Assembly: GCA_004555655.1 (NCBI GenBank)
Contig: SFHJ01000007.1
Location: 1 to 50,806, forward strand
Length of the DNA stretch: 50,806 bases
Direction: 5' to 3'
From: Clostridiales bacterium
GTDB lineage: Bacteria > Bacillota > Clostridia > Oscillospirales > Oscillospiraceae
Under the pieces are notes generated by a model. That model saw nothing but the letters and a program-made list of their open reading frames with translations. It searched no databases and was not told the origin of the DNA. Position numbers and translations under genes: made by a program. Below are positions 38,818-48,013 of this stretch, one piece after another. The first letter of the stretch is position 1. Each line of letters opens with the position of its first letter.

Positions 38818-39380
38818 TGGGCTACGGGAACGATATGGTGCGGCTGCTGCGGCCGCTGGGCGTATACAGCTTTGACGAGGGCAGCTTTTCCCTGGCCGAG
38901 CTGCAGGCGCTGGGCAGCGCGCTCGACGCGCTGGACGAACATGCCCAGACGGGCCAGCGCGAGTCGCTCGTCATGACCGCGGTGGGCGAGGGCCTTGACA
39001 AAATGCTCTCGCTGTTCCGCAGCCCGGGCATCGCGCAGAGCGTGGAGGCCAGGCGCGCGGCCATCGCGGGATTTCTCAGAATCGGCGGCGACAGCTTTAC
39101 GCTTGCAGCGCTCAGAAGCTGCCTTGCCGCGTGCGGTGTGACGTGCTGGCTGGAGGAGACGGGTACAGTCAACCGCGTGACGGTCTCGTTTCCGGGCGTC
39201 ATGGGCGTGCCGGAGGGGTTTGCGCAGGCGCAGGCGGTCATCGAGGACATCTTGCCCTGCCAGCTGGAGATCGTGTATTTCTTCCGCTACTGCACGTGGG
39301 GCGAGACGATGGCATACGGGCTCACGTGGGCAGACCTCGGCACAATGACGTGGCACGCGTGGAGACATTATGTACAATAG
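38817..39380 (+). CDS. DUF2313/YmfQ (XkdU-like) baseplate/tail protein
   Basis: A 187-residue protein and the last of the cassette. LRPLGVYSFDEGSFSLAELQ, GEGLDKMLSLFRSPGIAQSV, RRAAIAGFLRIGGDSFTLAA and RVTVSFPGVMG fit the YmfQ/DUF2313 family that always follows gpJ-type genes. The C-terminus (YCTWGETMAYGLTWADLGTM) matches 'F.xL..xxxTW...' family ends. It normally carries the tail fibre on its far side, but here no fibre gene follows. The ATG at 38817 has GGAGG 7 nt upstream. Confidence 0.85.
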   Translation: MGYGNDMVRLLRPLGVYSFDEGSFSLAELQALGSALDALDEHAQTGQRESLVMTAVGEGLDKMLSLFRSPGIAQSVEARRAAIAGFLRIGGDSFTLAALRSCLAACGVTCWLEETGTVNRVTVSFPGVMGVPEGFAQAQAVIEDILPCQLEIVYFFRYCTWGETMAYGLTWADLGTMTWHAWRHYVQ

Positions 39381-39394
39381 AACGGCAGAAAAAT

Positions 39395-39420
39395 ATCCGC
39401 ACATCATGCGTTGTGCGGAT
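39395..39420 (+). terminator. weak stem-loop just after the phage-like cluster
   Basis: ATCCGCACA pairs with TGTGCGGAT around an eight-base loop, 15 bp after the last stop codon. No T-run follows. Confidence 0.5.
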
Positions 39421-39466
39421 CAGACTGTCGGGAGGGGATAGATTTTCTCCAGAATAAAGCCGATAA

Positions 39467-39515
39467 AAAGTTCCGGAAGCTTGCTTGAACTGCAAGTTTC
39501 CGGAACTTTCTTTGC
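39467..39515. terminator. bidirectional terminator between phage-like cluster and SLH gene
   Basis: A 12-bp stem, AAAGTTCCGGAA/TTCCGGAACTTT, plus an inner GCTTGC/GCAAG extension, followed by TTTC and CTTTG. It lies between the convergent DUF2313 gene (plus) and the giant SLH gene (minus). The 215-bp gap holds nothing else. Confidence 0.8.
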
Positions 39516-39595
39516 GCGGTTTTTCGCGAGAATGGAATAAAACTTCTGTTCTGAGACAGCGCCTTGCTGGTGTGTTGCTGATGGACTGTCCTTGA

Positions 39596-42500
39596 TTACG
39601 CAGCCAGCGCCCTCCAGATGAAGGTCACGATCTGCGCACGGGTGCAGTCTGCATCGGGGCTAAACGTGGTGGGAGAAGTACCGTTGGTAATGTCCTCGTT
39701 GACTGCCCACAGCACCGCACCGGCATAGTAGGCGTCAGCCGCCACGTCGGTGAACGGATTGACCGAACCGGCAACGGGAGACTTCTGGCTGCGCCAGAGG
39801 AAGGTCACGATCTGCGCGCGGGTGCATTTTGCATCCGGGCTGAACGTGGCGGCAGAGGTGCCGACCGTGATGCCCTGTTCAACGGCCCACAGGACCGCGT
39901 CGTGATAGTAGCTGCCCTCGGCCACGTCGGTGAAGGGCATCGCGCGGCTCTGAGGAGTGGGGCTGCCGGCGGCACGCCACAGGAAGGTGACGGCCTGGGC
40001 GCGGGTGCAGGTGGCGTTGGGCGAGAAGGTGGTGGCGGTAGTGCCAGTGGTGATGCCCTGCGCAACAGCCCAGTTCACCGCCTCCTCATAGTAGCTGCCC
40101 TTCGGCACATCGGTGAAAGGCGACGCCGCCTCCTGCCAACCGGCATATACGGTTGTGTTGCCGGTGAGCTTCACTTTTGTGATCTTTTCCGTCAGGGCTT
40201 TGTCCGCATACCAGCCAGTAAAGACGTACCCGCTGCGTGTGGGCGTGTAGGCAGTGAGGTCAACGGTAGTGCCGGAGCCTGTTTGCAGCGCCGTAATCTT
40301 GCTGCCGCCGTTGGTCCCAAAATACAGCGTGCAATCGCCAGAGCCGGAGAGCTGGGAAGCGGCCGGGCTCAAATAGATTGTGTAGGTGCGGGTAGTTGAA
40401 CCGTCTGCCGCTGTGATGGTCACAGTGACAGCCCGGGTGACGGAGCCACTGGAGACGATCGCCACGCCGTTTTCCACAGGTTTACCATTCACAGTGACGG
40501 TAGCTCCGGCACCCTCAGGAATCACGGTGAGCAGATATTGACCGGGGGATACATTCTTTACCACAGTGCTGTCATTTTCGTCGAAGCTGCCGATCGTAAG
40601 AGGCAAACCGTCGATGGTGATACTGGCTGCATTGGCATTGGAGGTGTGATTGCCCGAGACTGCCTCGCCGTAGCGCAGAACCACCCGCGCGCCGGATTTT
40701 GAGAAGGCAATGCGGATTTCCTCAATTCCTTCTGCTCCAAGCGCCAGGTCACCCACGTTCTTTGTCTGCAACAGATTGCCGTTGTAATCCAGCAGCGCTG
40801 CTACGAGATTGCCGCTGGTACACGGCTGGAGAGAATTGTTGCGCACCTGCACGAAGGCTGTGGTGGTGCTGCCGTTTTCCATCTCCACAGAAATGGTGGC
40901 GGGCGCATTCTCACTTCTCGACAGCAGACTGTCGAACGTCAGATGCTTTTGGTTGTTCTGACTGTCAGCCTCGGGAAGAACGATCCACTCGCCGTCCACC
41001 TGCTGCTCGATATGCGCCTTGACGAAGAGCGTCACACCGCTGTCGGGGATCTCTTTCAGCTCAGCGTCCTTCACATAGTCGTCGATATGGAAGGTGATGT
41101 CCTGCGTATAGCCGGTGCCATCGATGGCGGCGAGGGTATCACCGGTCAGGATCAGCGCATAGGGCTTGTCGGTCGTGCCGTCCGTGAAGTACTTGCCGTT
41201 GAGCGGCGTCTGGCACTCGGGGTCGGAGTAGACACCCAGAACCACACGGCGATCCGGCTTGTTCAGAGAGGCTGCCGACTGGTTGTACAGATTGGCAAGA
41301 ACCGTTCTCAGGCCATCCTGCTCCTTGGTCACTGTCAGGGCAGAGATGCCCACATCGGGGTAATCCAGATAGACAGTGCCGTTGGCAGAACGGGTCGTCG
41401 CACCGGTAAATGCTGCCGTTACAGTGTACGTCAGATCTTTGATCTCGCTGCCGGTCTTGGTCACAACGGAGAATGTCTTTGACTGACCGGGCAGAAGCGT
41501 GAGACCGGAGAAGGTCGTTTGGCCTCCGCCTGTGATAAAGATGTTCACCTTGTTGATCACATGCATACCCTGGTTGACCACGGTGAAGTTGACCGGGACA
41601 TAGCTGTTGGTGGCCAGCGTGGTATAGTCCACCGTGGTGGAGACGACTTCCACAGCGTCCCGATAGACTTCCGAGGCGCTGAAGAGGTTCACGGTCTGCC
41701 TGGGGATGAGACCGGTGCCGGAATAGGTCTCGCCGCCCAGTTCATAGGAGTAGCTGACCGCATCAAACTCTGTATCGCTGTAGGTAGTGCCCTGCAGCAC
41801 GGTCTGGATCTCTTTGCCGTCGTCACTGGTGACGCGGGCGTCCATGTGATCCAGCCCGGTGCGGGCGGGAAGTTCCGCCACCTCGATGGCTGCCGAGGAT
41901 ATGTAGCCGCCATCATAGCTGACAAACTTGATGGCCCGGAGCACGTCGTTGTCCTCGCTGCCGGCGTTGGCATCGTTCCAAAGGAGGGACAGCTTGTCCA
42001 GAGTGTCCGCGCCCTTGACAAAGGTGAACTGGCCGTCGAAGTCTGCCGTGGAAACCATATCGCTGAGAGACTCGGGCAGGATGGGCTGCGGCGCGCCGGT
42101 GTTGTCGAACACGCGCAGGCCCACATCGTGCTGTTCCACGCCGGTCAGGGACTGGACGCTGCTCCAGCCCAGAACGAATTGATCGCCCACTGTGGTCAGC
42201 TGGGGATTCTCGTCGGTGTAGGTGTTGGTGGTAGCGCGGATGGTCTTGGCGCTGTCTTCGGGGTTTTCCGCTGCGGTATCCACCATTGTGTAATAGATGT
42301 CGCTGCTGTCATTCTCATCCGCGACGGAGAAGGCAACGGCGGCTGTGCCGTCCGCAAGCATCCCGGCGGTCATGCCGGTGACCTCGCCGGCGCTGCCATT
42401 GTAGAGTGTGTACGCTTCGTCACTCCAGCTTGTGCCGTCAAAGATCTTGCAGAGGATGCGGTTCTGGGAGAAGGTATACGCGTTTTCATCGGTCTGAACC

Positions 42501-45500
42501 GAGCGCCACACGGCAATGGCCTTGCCATGATTGACAGCAATGACAGGGTTGAACTCCTGAGAACCGTTTTCGGTCAGGCGGGTGGTGACCCACTCGCTGC
42601 CGTCCCAGATAGACGCCACGACCTCCAGACCGCTGAGCAGGGCTGCTTGCTGCCCCTCGTTCAGCACGGTACCGGCCTTGAGGCCCACCGTAGCTGCCTC
42701 GCGCAGCCAGATGGCGCCGGCAAAGCTCGCCGTGCCGTCAAAATCCAGAGAGCTGTCGCCGTAGCCGGAGAAATTATCTTCTCCGTCAGGAATGGCTTTG
42801 CCATTGGGGAAGCTGCCGCCGCTGGACAGACTGTAGCGCACCTCCACATCCGTCACATCCGTGCTGTCGGCGTCTGAGAGGTACACAAGGATGCTGCCGT
42901 CATCGGAAAGCATCGGGGTGCTGAAGGGATAGGAGTTGGTCTCGATTGCTTTGAGATTGTTCGGCTTGTCCAGACTCATGAGGGAAATTCCGCTGTCGCC
43001 GCCGAGCCAGACGCGATCGTCCTCGGCGAGGTAGTCACGGCTCTGAAGCTTGACCACGGGTTCGGTCGCCAGCACGGCGCGCTGCCCGTTGTAAGAGATC
43101 GCCATGCTCTGTGTTCCCTCATCGGTGTACAGCCACCCGGTGGAACCCAGACCGCTGGAAGCTTCCTCCCAGTATTTGTCGATCGCTTCCCATTCGTTGA
43201 ATCTCCACGCAGTTTGGAATGCCAGAGACACCACAGTGATCTCCGTGACCACAGGTCCGACACCCAGAGCCGCCTTGATACCGGCCTCGCCGTCCAACTG
43301 GAGGAACTGGCCTGCCATGTCTCTGTCACTGGGATTCTTCAGATACTTCCGGGTCAGGAAACGGTTTTCGTTGTTGATATCGATTTTACCGAACACACCG
43401 ATTTTGGCGGTGAAACCCTTGTCAAAGCCGACGCCGCCGAAGAACTCAAAATAGGCGTTGATCCGCAGCGCAGTCAGATAGTCGTTGACCTTGTTTGCGG
43501 TATCATCGTTCCACTCAAGTCCCAGCTGTTCGGCGTAGCGGATGGCGGTCTGGAAATCGACAACAGCGCCGCCGCGCACCATAAAGCTGGCCGTCAGCGG
43601 AATGCCGTATGCCGTGAGTCGGAACGCTTTTTCAAATTCCAGCTGCGCGCCGGCGGTAAAGCCGCCGCCGGTGGTGAGGACCTCCCACTGCCCCTTGTCG
43701 AAGTTATAGCGGATCTCGGTGGACATCCAGCCCTCCAGCTGAAGCATGATGGGCAGACCGATCACGCCGTTGGCCACGGCGCCGTACAGATTGCTGCGAT
43801 CCTCGAAGAAGGAACCGTCTGCCATTGCCTGGAAATCGCTGAGGGTGAAGGTGTCGTTGACCTCGCCCAGCAGACTGTCATAGTCCTGACCGATGTAGCT
43901 GGGCTCCATGAAGACGCCGTTCAAATCATAATCCAGGTCTTCCAGCTTCGTGGTGTTGATGCCGGTCCACAGGTATGCCTCGTAGCGGGTGGGATCCTCC
44001 GTGGGCATCAGGATGGCCCTTACGAGACCGGCCTCGCCGCCCATCTTTTCCACAAAGGACAGGGCGTCCTTCATAATGCCGTCAGACACTGTGTTGACCA
44101 ATCCATAGTCCGTATTGGCTCCGCCAACGCTGCCGTAAGCGGCAAGATTTGCCATCAGGGACGTGACGGAGGGAGCGTCCTCCACCTTTTCAATGGAGGT
44201 CAGGTCGGCAATGCCGAAGGGCAGCGCGATGGTGCTGACCAGGCTGCTGCGGTTATAAAGGGCAGCCTCCAACGGGGTCTTGCGCGTGCCGTCATAGTTT
44301 ACGAAACTGCTGCTGTCGAGCGTGACCACGTTGTTCAGCAGCGGGATGGACGAGAAGGGATAGGATGCGTCCGCCACGGTTGCCCGTTTCTGCTGCGGCA
44401 CGGAAACACCGGTCTCCTGCGCCCGCAGGTCGAAATAATAACCGGTGTCGGTGAGGGAGACGCCCGATCCCCAGAGCATGATGGTGCTGTCCAGAACCGC
44501 GCTGGGATAGTTGCTGCTGGGGCCGACCACGCCGTTGTACTGGCGCACGTCGATCTCACGGCCGGTGTAGCTGATGGTCTGGATGGCCACAAAGGGCTTC
44601 GTCTTCTGGGCCTCGGTCAGCGTCACGATATCCGCGCCGGTGCGCATGGCGTCGCGCGGGGTCAGACTGCCGTTCACGACGGAGATCACGGGATAGTAGC
44701 TGTCGCCGATGCGAAGCTCAAAGATGAACTCCAGGCTGTCGTCCACGCCAACGGGTTCCGGATCATTTTTGGATGTGAACTGGGACAGATCCATGTGAAC
44801 GGTCAGCATGCCGCCCGCACTGGTGGTAAAGGTCTGATCCACTGTGCCATCCAGCGACGCGGCCTCACCGGCCGCCTTTGCAAATCTTGCGCCGGCGCAG
44901 TAGGCGTCGTCGCGGTTCCCGGCGGCGTAACGGTTGCGGTACACACCGCCGCGCAGGGTCACTTCGGTATTGGCCAGCGGGTCGCCGTTCGGCAGCAGCT
45001 GCTGCACCTGTGCCATGGCGGCGCGGCGCAGTTCCACGGTATTCAGGGGATACAGCTCGCCACGTGTGCCGTTGCCCTCGCCGCTCCTGAGGGCCAGCCG
45101 GGAAGTGGTCCCACGGTAGGAGACGTAGTCGCTGACGGAAGCCGCCCACAGATCGGAAGCGATGCCGTTGGGCTCGAACAGGGCCAGAGAGCCGTCGTCG
45201 TTGGAGTAGACCGTGTGGGTCTTGCCCAGGCCGTCCTCATAGGACACCTCGGTCTTGACTGCCGGCGTGAACTGGAACAGATACAGCTTGTTTTTCAGCG
45301 TTTCCACATTGACCGTGACGCTGTCGCTGAGCGAAGGCAGAGAATTGTGCTGCGCGGTGACCGTGCTGCTGCCGTCCCGCAGGCCGCACAGCAGCAGAAT
45401 GGTCTGGGGCAGATAGCTGGTATAGGAATAATTCTCCAGCGGCGCATACAGCATGCCCTGCCGGTAGTTGATGCTCACCGCCCGCTGCAGTTCGTCGGCA

Positions 45501-46522
45501 ATCTCACTTCCCTCACCGGTGGAGGTGCTCCACTGGATCTTGTCATTGAGGAGGCTCCAGTCATATTCCTGGAAGTTGATGCTGATGCTCTCCATCAGAC
45601 TCAGCTCACTGCGGAGCTTGGCAATGGCCTGTGCGTTGGTCAGGCCGCCGATGGCTTCGCCGGCATACGTGGTGCCAGAGGGGTTTGCGGTCGTCCCGCC
45701 GGAGATACTGTTTTTCAGCCTGACGGAGTCTTTTTTCACGCCGCCGATCTCGATATCCAGCGCGCCGGTCTTATAAACGGCGATCGTGCTGGAGGCAATG
45801 CTCCAGCTGGGATCTCCGCCGTTTTTGGCCTTGGCGGTGACGATGTAATAGTCCTTCAGCTGACTGGGCGTATCCGGCGTCAGGGTATAGCTGCCGGAAT
45901 CGCTCTTTACCTCGGTGGTATAGATGATAGTTCCGTCCTTTTCCACGGTGAACTGGAACTGGCAATCCTCCGAATTCGTGTCCAGGTCGAAATTATCCAC
46001 CGTCCAGCCGATCGCAATGCTCTGATCGTCGGTGAACATGGGATTGTCCAGGCCGGTGAGCTTGATGACCGCGGGCTGGGCGCGGACAACAATCTTCGCG
46101 TCCGTACTGAGGTTGAAAACAGTGCTGTCCACCAGCGCAGACGCTGTCAGCCGCAGGATATAGGACGCGGTGTTCCCCTTGGAAATGTCTACGGCGAAGT
46201 AGAGATTAAAGCGGGTAAACCCCTCCATAAAACCGGACACTACATACAGCAGAAGCTGCAGTCCCACGCAGAGCAGCAGCCAGCAGTCGATCAGCCGTCC
46301 GCCGCTTCTGCGCTGGAGCCGGCAGACCGTGAGATATACAATCGCAGACGCAACCCCGGCAAATGCCGAAGAAACAAAAAGGCCGGACCGAAAATCTGAA
46401 ACACCAGAACAACCGCCGCCGTAAGTATGGCACAGGACAGGGCCGGCAGGGGAAAAAACGGCCTTACCTGGTCTGTGCGTACCATTTGGAGCGACAGCAG
46501 GAACAGATATGCCGCCAGCCAT
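39596..46522 (-). CDS. giant SLH-domain surface protein, N-terminus fused to a membrane-protein fragment
   Basis: A very long open frame (about 2,300 codons). The C-terminus carries three SLH domains (FTDVPKGSYYEEAVNWAV, FTDVAEGSYYHDAVLWAV, FTDVAADAYYAGAVLWAV, each with TRAQ(A/I)VTF(L/I)WR) that bind cell-wall polymer. Before them are an InlB-type repeat (SGYVFTGWYADKALTEKITK), a cadherin-like beta-sandwich and CARDB/Ig-like domains. The far N-terminus is foreign: from about 46379 to 46190 it reads as the C-terminal TM helices of the adjacent membrane gene, ending FTRFNLYFAVDI, then continues ISKGNTASYILRL, the surface protein. No signal peptide or credible start codon is found: the ATG at 46522 is in a shadow frame of the membrane gene. 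Confidence 0.85.
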   Translation of the reverse strand: MAGGISVPAVAPNGTHRPGKAVFSPAGPVLCHTYGGGCSGVSDFRSGLFVSSAFAGVASAIVYLTVCRLQRRSGGRLIDCWLLLCVGLQLLLYVVSGFMEGFTRFNLYFAVDISKGNTASYILRLTASALVDSTVFNLSTDAKIVVRAQPAVIKLTGLDNPMFTDDQSIAIGWTVDNFDLDTNSEDCQFQFTVEKDGTIIYTTEVKSDSGSYTLTPDTPSQLKDYYIVTAKAKNGGDPSWSIASSTIAVYKTGALDIEIGGVKKDSVRLKNSISGGTTANPSGTTYAGEAIGGLTNAQAIAKLRSELSLMESISINFQEYDWSLLNDKIQWSTSTGEGSEIADELQRAVSINYRQGMLYAPLENYSYTSYLPQTILLLCGLRDGSSTVTAQHNSLPSLSDSVTVNVETLKNKLYLFQFTPAVKTEVSYEDGLGKTHTVYSNDDGSLALFEPNGIASDLWAASVSDYVSYRGTTSRLALRSGEGNGTRGELYPLNTVELRRAAMAQVQQLLPNGDPLANTEVTLRGGVYRNRYAAGNRDDAYCAGARFAKAAGEAASLDGTVDQTFTTSAGGMLTVHMDLSQFTSKNDPEPVGVDDSLEFIFELRIGDSYYPVISVVNGSLTPRDAMRTGADIVTLTEAQKTKPFVAIQTISYTGREIDVRQYNGVVGPSSNYPSAVLDSTIMLWGSGVSLTDTGYYFDLRAQETGVSVPQQKRATVADASYPFSSIPLLNNVVTLDSSSFVNYDGTRKTPLEAALYNRSSLVSTIALPFGIADLTSIEKVEDAPSVTSLMANLAAYGSVGGANTDYGLVNTVSDGIMKDALSFVEKMGGEAGLVRAILMPTEDPTRYEAYLWTGINTTKLEDLDYDLNGVFMEPSYIGQDYDSLLGEVNDTFTLSDFQAMADGSFFEDRSNLYGAVANGVIGLPIMLQLEGWMSTEIRYNFDKGQWEVLTTGGGFTAGAQLEFEKAFRLTAYGIPLTASFMVRGGAVVDFQTAIRYAEQLGLEWNDDTANKVNDYLTALRINAYFEFFGGVGFDKGFTAKIGVFGKIDINNENRFLTRKYLKNPSDRDMAGQFLQLDGEAGIKAALGVGPVVTEITVVSLAFQTAWRFNEWEAIDKYWEEASSGLGSTGWLYTDEGTQSMAISYNGQRAVLATEPVVKLQSRDYLAEDDRVWLGGDSGISLMSLDKPNNLKAIETNSYPFSTPMLSDDGSILVYLSDADSTDVTDVEVRYSLSSGGSFPNGKAIPDGEDNFSGYGDSSLDFDGTASFAGAIWLREAATVGLKAGTVLNEGQQAALLSGLEVVASIWDGSEWVTTRLTENGSQEFNPVIAVNHGKAIAVWRSVQTDENAYTFSQNRILCKIFDGTSWSDEAYTLYNGSAGEVTGMTAGMLADGTAAVAFSVADENDSSDIYYTMVDTAAENPEDSAKTIRATTNTYTDENPQLTTVGDQFVLGWSSVQSLTGVEQHDVGLRVFDNTGAPQPILPESLSDMVSTADFDGQFTFVKGADTLDKLSLLWNDANAGSEDNDVLRAIKFVSYDGGYISSAAIEVAELPARTGLDHMDARVTSDDGKEIQTVLQGTTYSDTEFDAVSYSYELGGETYSGTGLIPRQTVNLFSASEVYRDAVEVVSTTVDYTTLATNSYVPVNFTVVNQGMHVINKVNIFITGGGQTTFSGLTLLPGQSKTFSVVTKTGSEIKDLTYTVTAAFTGATTRSANGTVYLDYPDVGISALTVTKEQDGLRTVLANLYNQSAASLNKPDRRVVLGVYSDPECQTPLNGKYFTDGTTDKPYALILTGDTLAAIDGTGYTQDITFHIDDYVKDAELKEIPDSGVTLFVKAHIEQQVDGEWIVLPEADSQNNQKHLTFDSLLSRSENAPATISVEMENGSTTTAFVQVRNNSLQPCTSGNLVAALLDYNGNLLQTKNVGDLALGAEGIEEIRIAFSKSGARVVLRYGEAVSGNHTSNANAASITIDGLPLTIGSFDENDSTVVKNVSPGQYLLTVIPEGAGATVTVNGKPVENGVAIVSSGSVTRAVTVTITAADGSTTRTYTIYLSPAASQLSGSGDCTLYFGTNGGSKITALQTGSGTTVDLTAYTPTRSGYVFTGWYADKALTEKITKVKLTGNTTVYAGWQEAASPFTDVPKGSYYEEAVNWAVAQGITTGTTATTFSPNATCTRAQAVTFLWRAAGSPTPQSRAMPFTDVAEGSYYHDAVLWAVEQGITVGTSAATFSPDAKCTRAQIVTFLWRSQKSPVAGSVNPFTDVAADAYYAGAVLWAVNEDITNGTSPTTFSPDADCTRAQIVTFIWRALAA

Positions 46523-46734
46523 GAAACCTCCGAAACATAGAAAACCTGCGGTACGTTACCAAAAATGAAAATGTGCAGCACCCAATAGAGCGTTCCCATG
46601 GAAACGCAGGCAAAAAACAGGGCAAGGATCAGGAAACGGCGGTCTTTGTGCCGGAGCGCCGCGGCAATCGCCGCAATCGCCGCACAAAACAGCACGGCAA
46701 CCTGAAAACAGTTGTCAATCAGTTCAAAGTTCAT
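46291..46734 (-). pseudogene. multi-TM membrane protein, frameshifted
   Basis: From the ATG at 46734 (MNFELIDNCFQVAVLFCAA) the frame gives four or five hydrophobic helices (LILALFFACVSMGTLYWVL, VSWLAAYLFLLSL, LSCAILTAAVVLVFQIFGPA), then turns into Arg-rich nonsense (LRHLPGLRLRLYISRS). Adding one base to the run of five A at 46376-46380 restores the sequence FVSSAFAGVASAIVYLTVCR and joins the surface-protein frame. The intact protein had at least six TM helices. The function is unknown; it lies downstream of a sigma-factor gene. A sequencing error or phase variation could explain the shift. Confidence 0.7.
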
Positions 46735-47074
46735 CGTCCGGATTCTCCCGCTGCTTCTTCTCATTCCTGCGGTGCAGGCGGTACAAAAGCACCGTCACGC
46801 ATGCGCCCAGCAGAAAGGCCATAAGCCCCATCAGGATATAGCCCAATGCCGCGTGGCTTCCGACAAGGCTTGCCGCGCCGGAAGCATGGTGTACTTCGCC
46901 ACCGGGAATGCCCGCCGCCAATCCGGGCATAAGCGAGCCAAGCCCAACGACAAGGAGCAGGCAGGCTGCGATGCAGAGCATATCCAATGCGCGCTGCTTC
47001 TTCTTTTGCCGTTCCCGTTTGATTTCCGCTGCCCGCCTGCGAATCAATCCGGCGCGTTCTTCATTCGTCCGCAT
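46724..47074 (-). CDS. two-TM membrane protein of the sigma-factor operon
   Basis: A 116-residue protein. A basic cytosolic N-terminus (GLIRRRAAEIKRERQKKKQR) precedes one TM helix (ALDMLCIAACLLLVVGLGSL), a 20-30 residue outside loop, a second TM (YILMGLMAFLLGACVTVLLY) and a charged tail. It overlaps the sigma gene by 14 nt and the membrane gene by 11 nt. The place next to an ECF sigma gene suggests an anti-sigma or envelope-sensing role, but it has no recognised anti-sigma domain. Confidence 0.7.
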   Translation of the reverse strand: MRTNEERAGLIRRRAAEIKRERQKKKQRALDMLCIAACLLLVVGLGSLMPGLAAGIPGGEVHHASGAASLVGSHAALGYILMGLMAFLLGACVTVLLYRLHRRNEKKQRENPDDEL

Positions 47075-47615
47075 AGGTAAATCCCTCCTGTTCCAGGACC
47101 GCTTTCAGGCTTTGCTTGCCACGGTAGACCAGCTTTGTGATCTGCCCCTCGCTTTGCTTCATAACCGTTGCCGCATTGCGGTAGCTCATGTCCTCAAAGT
47201 AGACCAGATAAAGAGCCTCCCGGTATTCCGCCTTCAATTTTTCAAGGACGGCGTAGAGCTGGCGGCTGCGCTCTCTGCGGGAAAGCTCTGTGTCAGCCAG
47301 CACGCCGCCCTGCGGCTCAAAGTCCAATTCCTCAAAACGCAGAAAGCTGAGCCTGTGCTTTTTCCTGTGGCGCAAGGCGAGATTTCGCGCTGTTTTATAC
47401 AGATACGCCTGAAACGCTCCCGCGCCTGTTATGGGACGCTCCTTTGCAAAAATCTGCGAAAAAGCTTCGATCATCAGGTCCTCGGCTTCGTGCATGTCTT
47501 TGAGATAGCCATTTATGTACAGCGTCAATGGGTCGGCGTATTTTTCAACCAGCAGATCGGCGGCTTTTTGCTCTCCGCCAAGATACCGCCGGTATGCGGC
47601 TTCGTCTGAAATCAT
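47061..47615 (-). CDS. RNA polymerase sigma-70 family, ECF-like
   Basis: A 184-residue sigma factor. Region 2: LVEKYADPLTLYINGYLKDM then EAEDLMIEAFSQIFA, with FQAYLYKTARNLALRH (the -10 recognition side). Region 4: LKAEYREALYLVYFEDMSYR then NAATVMKQSEGQITKLVYRG (helix-turn-helix). Regions 1, 3 and the long linker are absent, as in ECF sigmas. GGGAGG lies 8 nt before the ATG. It starts a three-gene membrane-linked operon whose last member is the giant surface protein, so it may control envelope genes, including its own operon. Confidence 0.93.
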   Translation of the reverse strand: MISDEAAYRRYLGGEQKAADLLVEKYADPLTLYINGYLKDMHEAEDLMIEAFSQIFAKERPITGAGAFQAYLYKTARNLALRHRKKHRLSFLRFEELDFEPQGGVLADTELSRRERSRQLYAVLEKLKAEYREALYLVYFEDMSYRNAATVMKQSEGQITKLVYRGKQSLKAVLEQEGFTYADE

Positions 47616-47949
47616 GCTTGCCGCCTCCCTTCGCGGTTTTTCTTTTGCGCTATTTTACCATACAAATGTGAGGAAGGAAAGAACCCGAAAGACATTTTTG
47701 GCAGCGGCTGCCGAAATCCGCCGGGGGTGTCAACCCCGCTCCAAGTCCAGGGAGCATCCCGGCTTTCTGACCGGCGCACCCCGTTGCATCCACGCTGTCC
47801 TCTGCGGTGAAGATGATGTACACCTTTTCGTCCCTATCCGGCCGTCCGCTTCTGGCTGACCGGCTGATTGGCCAGGGAGAAGTCCGCACAGTACCTTGGG
47901 GGTGCGGCAAAAGGAAAGTTGTTCTGACTCCGCTCCGTAGAAGGAGCAG

Positions 47950-47983
47950 AAAATCCCGGAAAACCGAAGTTTTCCGGGATTTT
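47950..47983. terminator. bidirectional terminator after rpsI
   Basis: A 15-bp stem, AAAATCCCGGAAAAC/GTTTTCCGGGATTTT, with a CGAA loop lies 30 bp past the rpsI stop on the minus strand. The remaining 47,616-47,940 stretch has only the sigma promoter (TGGTAAAAT on the minus strand near 47655-47663) and a possible decayed ORF piece; no gene is supported. Confidence 0.85.
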
Positions 47984-48013
47984 GAAGTATGCTGGTTGCA
48001 AATCTGCGTAAAA

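Noticed and set aside
39596..40140. The three SLH repeats as a CRISPR-like or tandem DNA repeat
   Set aside because: The repeats are protein-level domains of about 60 residues with diverged DNA; no short direct repeats with unique spacers were found anywhere in the window.
47650..47910. An 86-codon minus-strand ORF with a segment DEKVYIIFTAEDSVD resembling part of mobile-element nuclease proteins
   Set aside because: Only about 15 residues look protein-like, there is no SD, and the rest is low-quality sequence. It may be a scar of a mobile element but cannot be supported as a gene.
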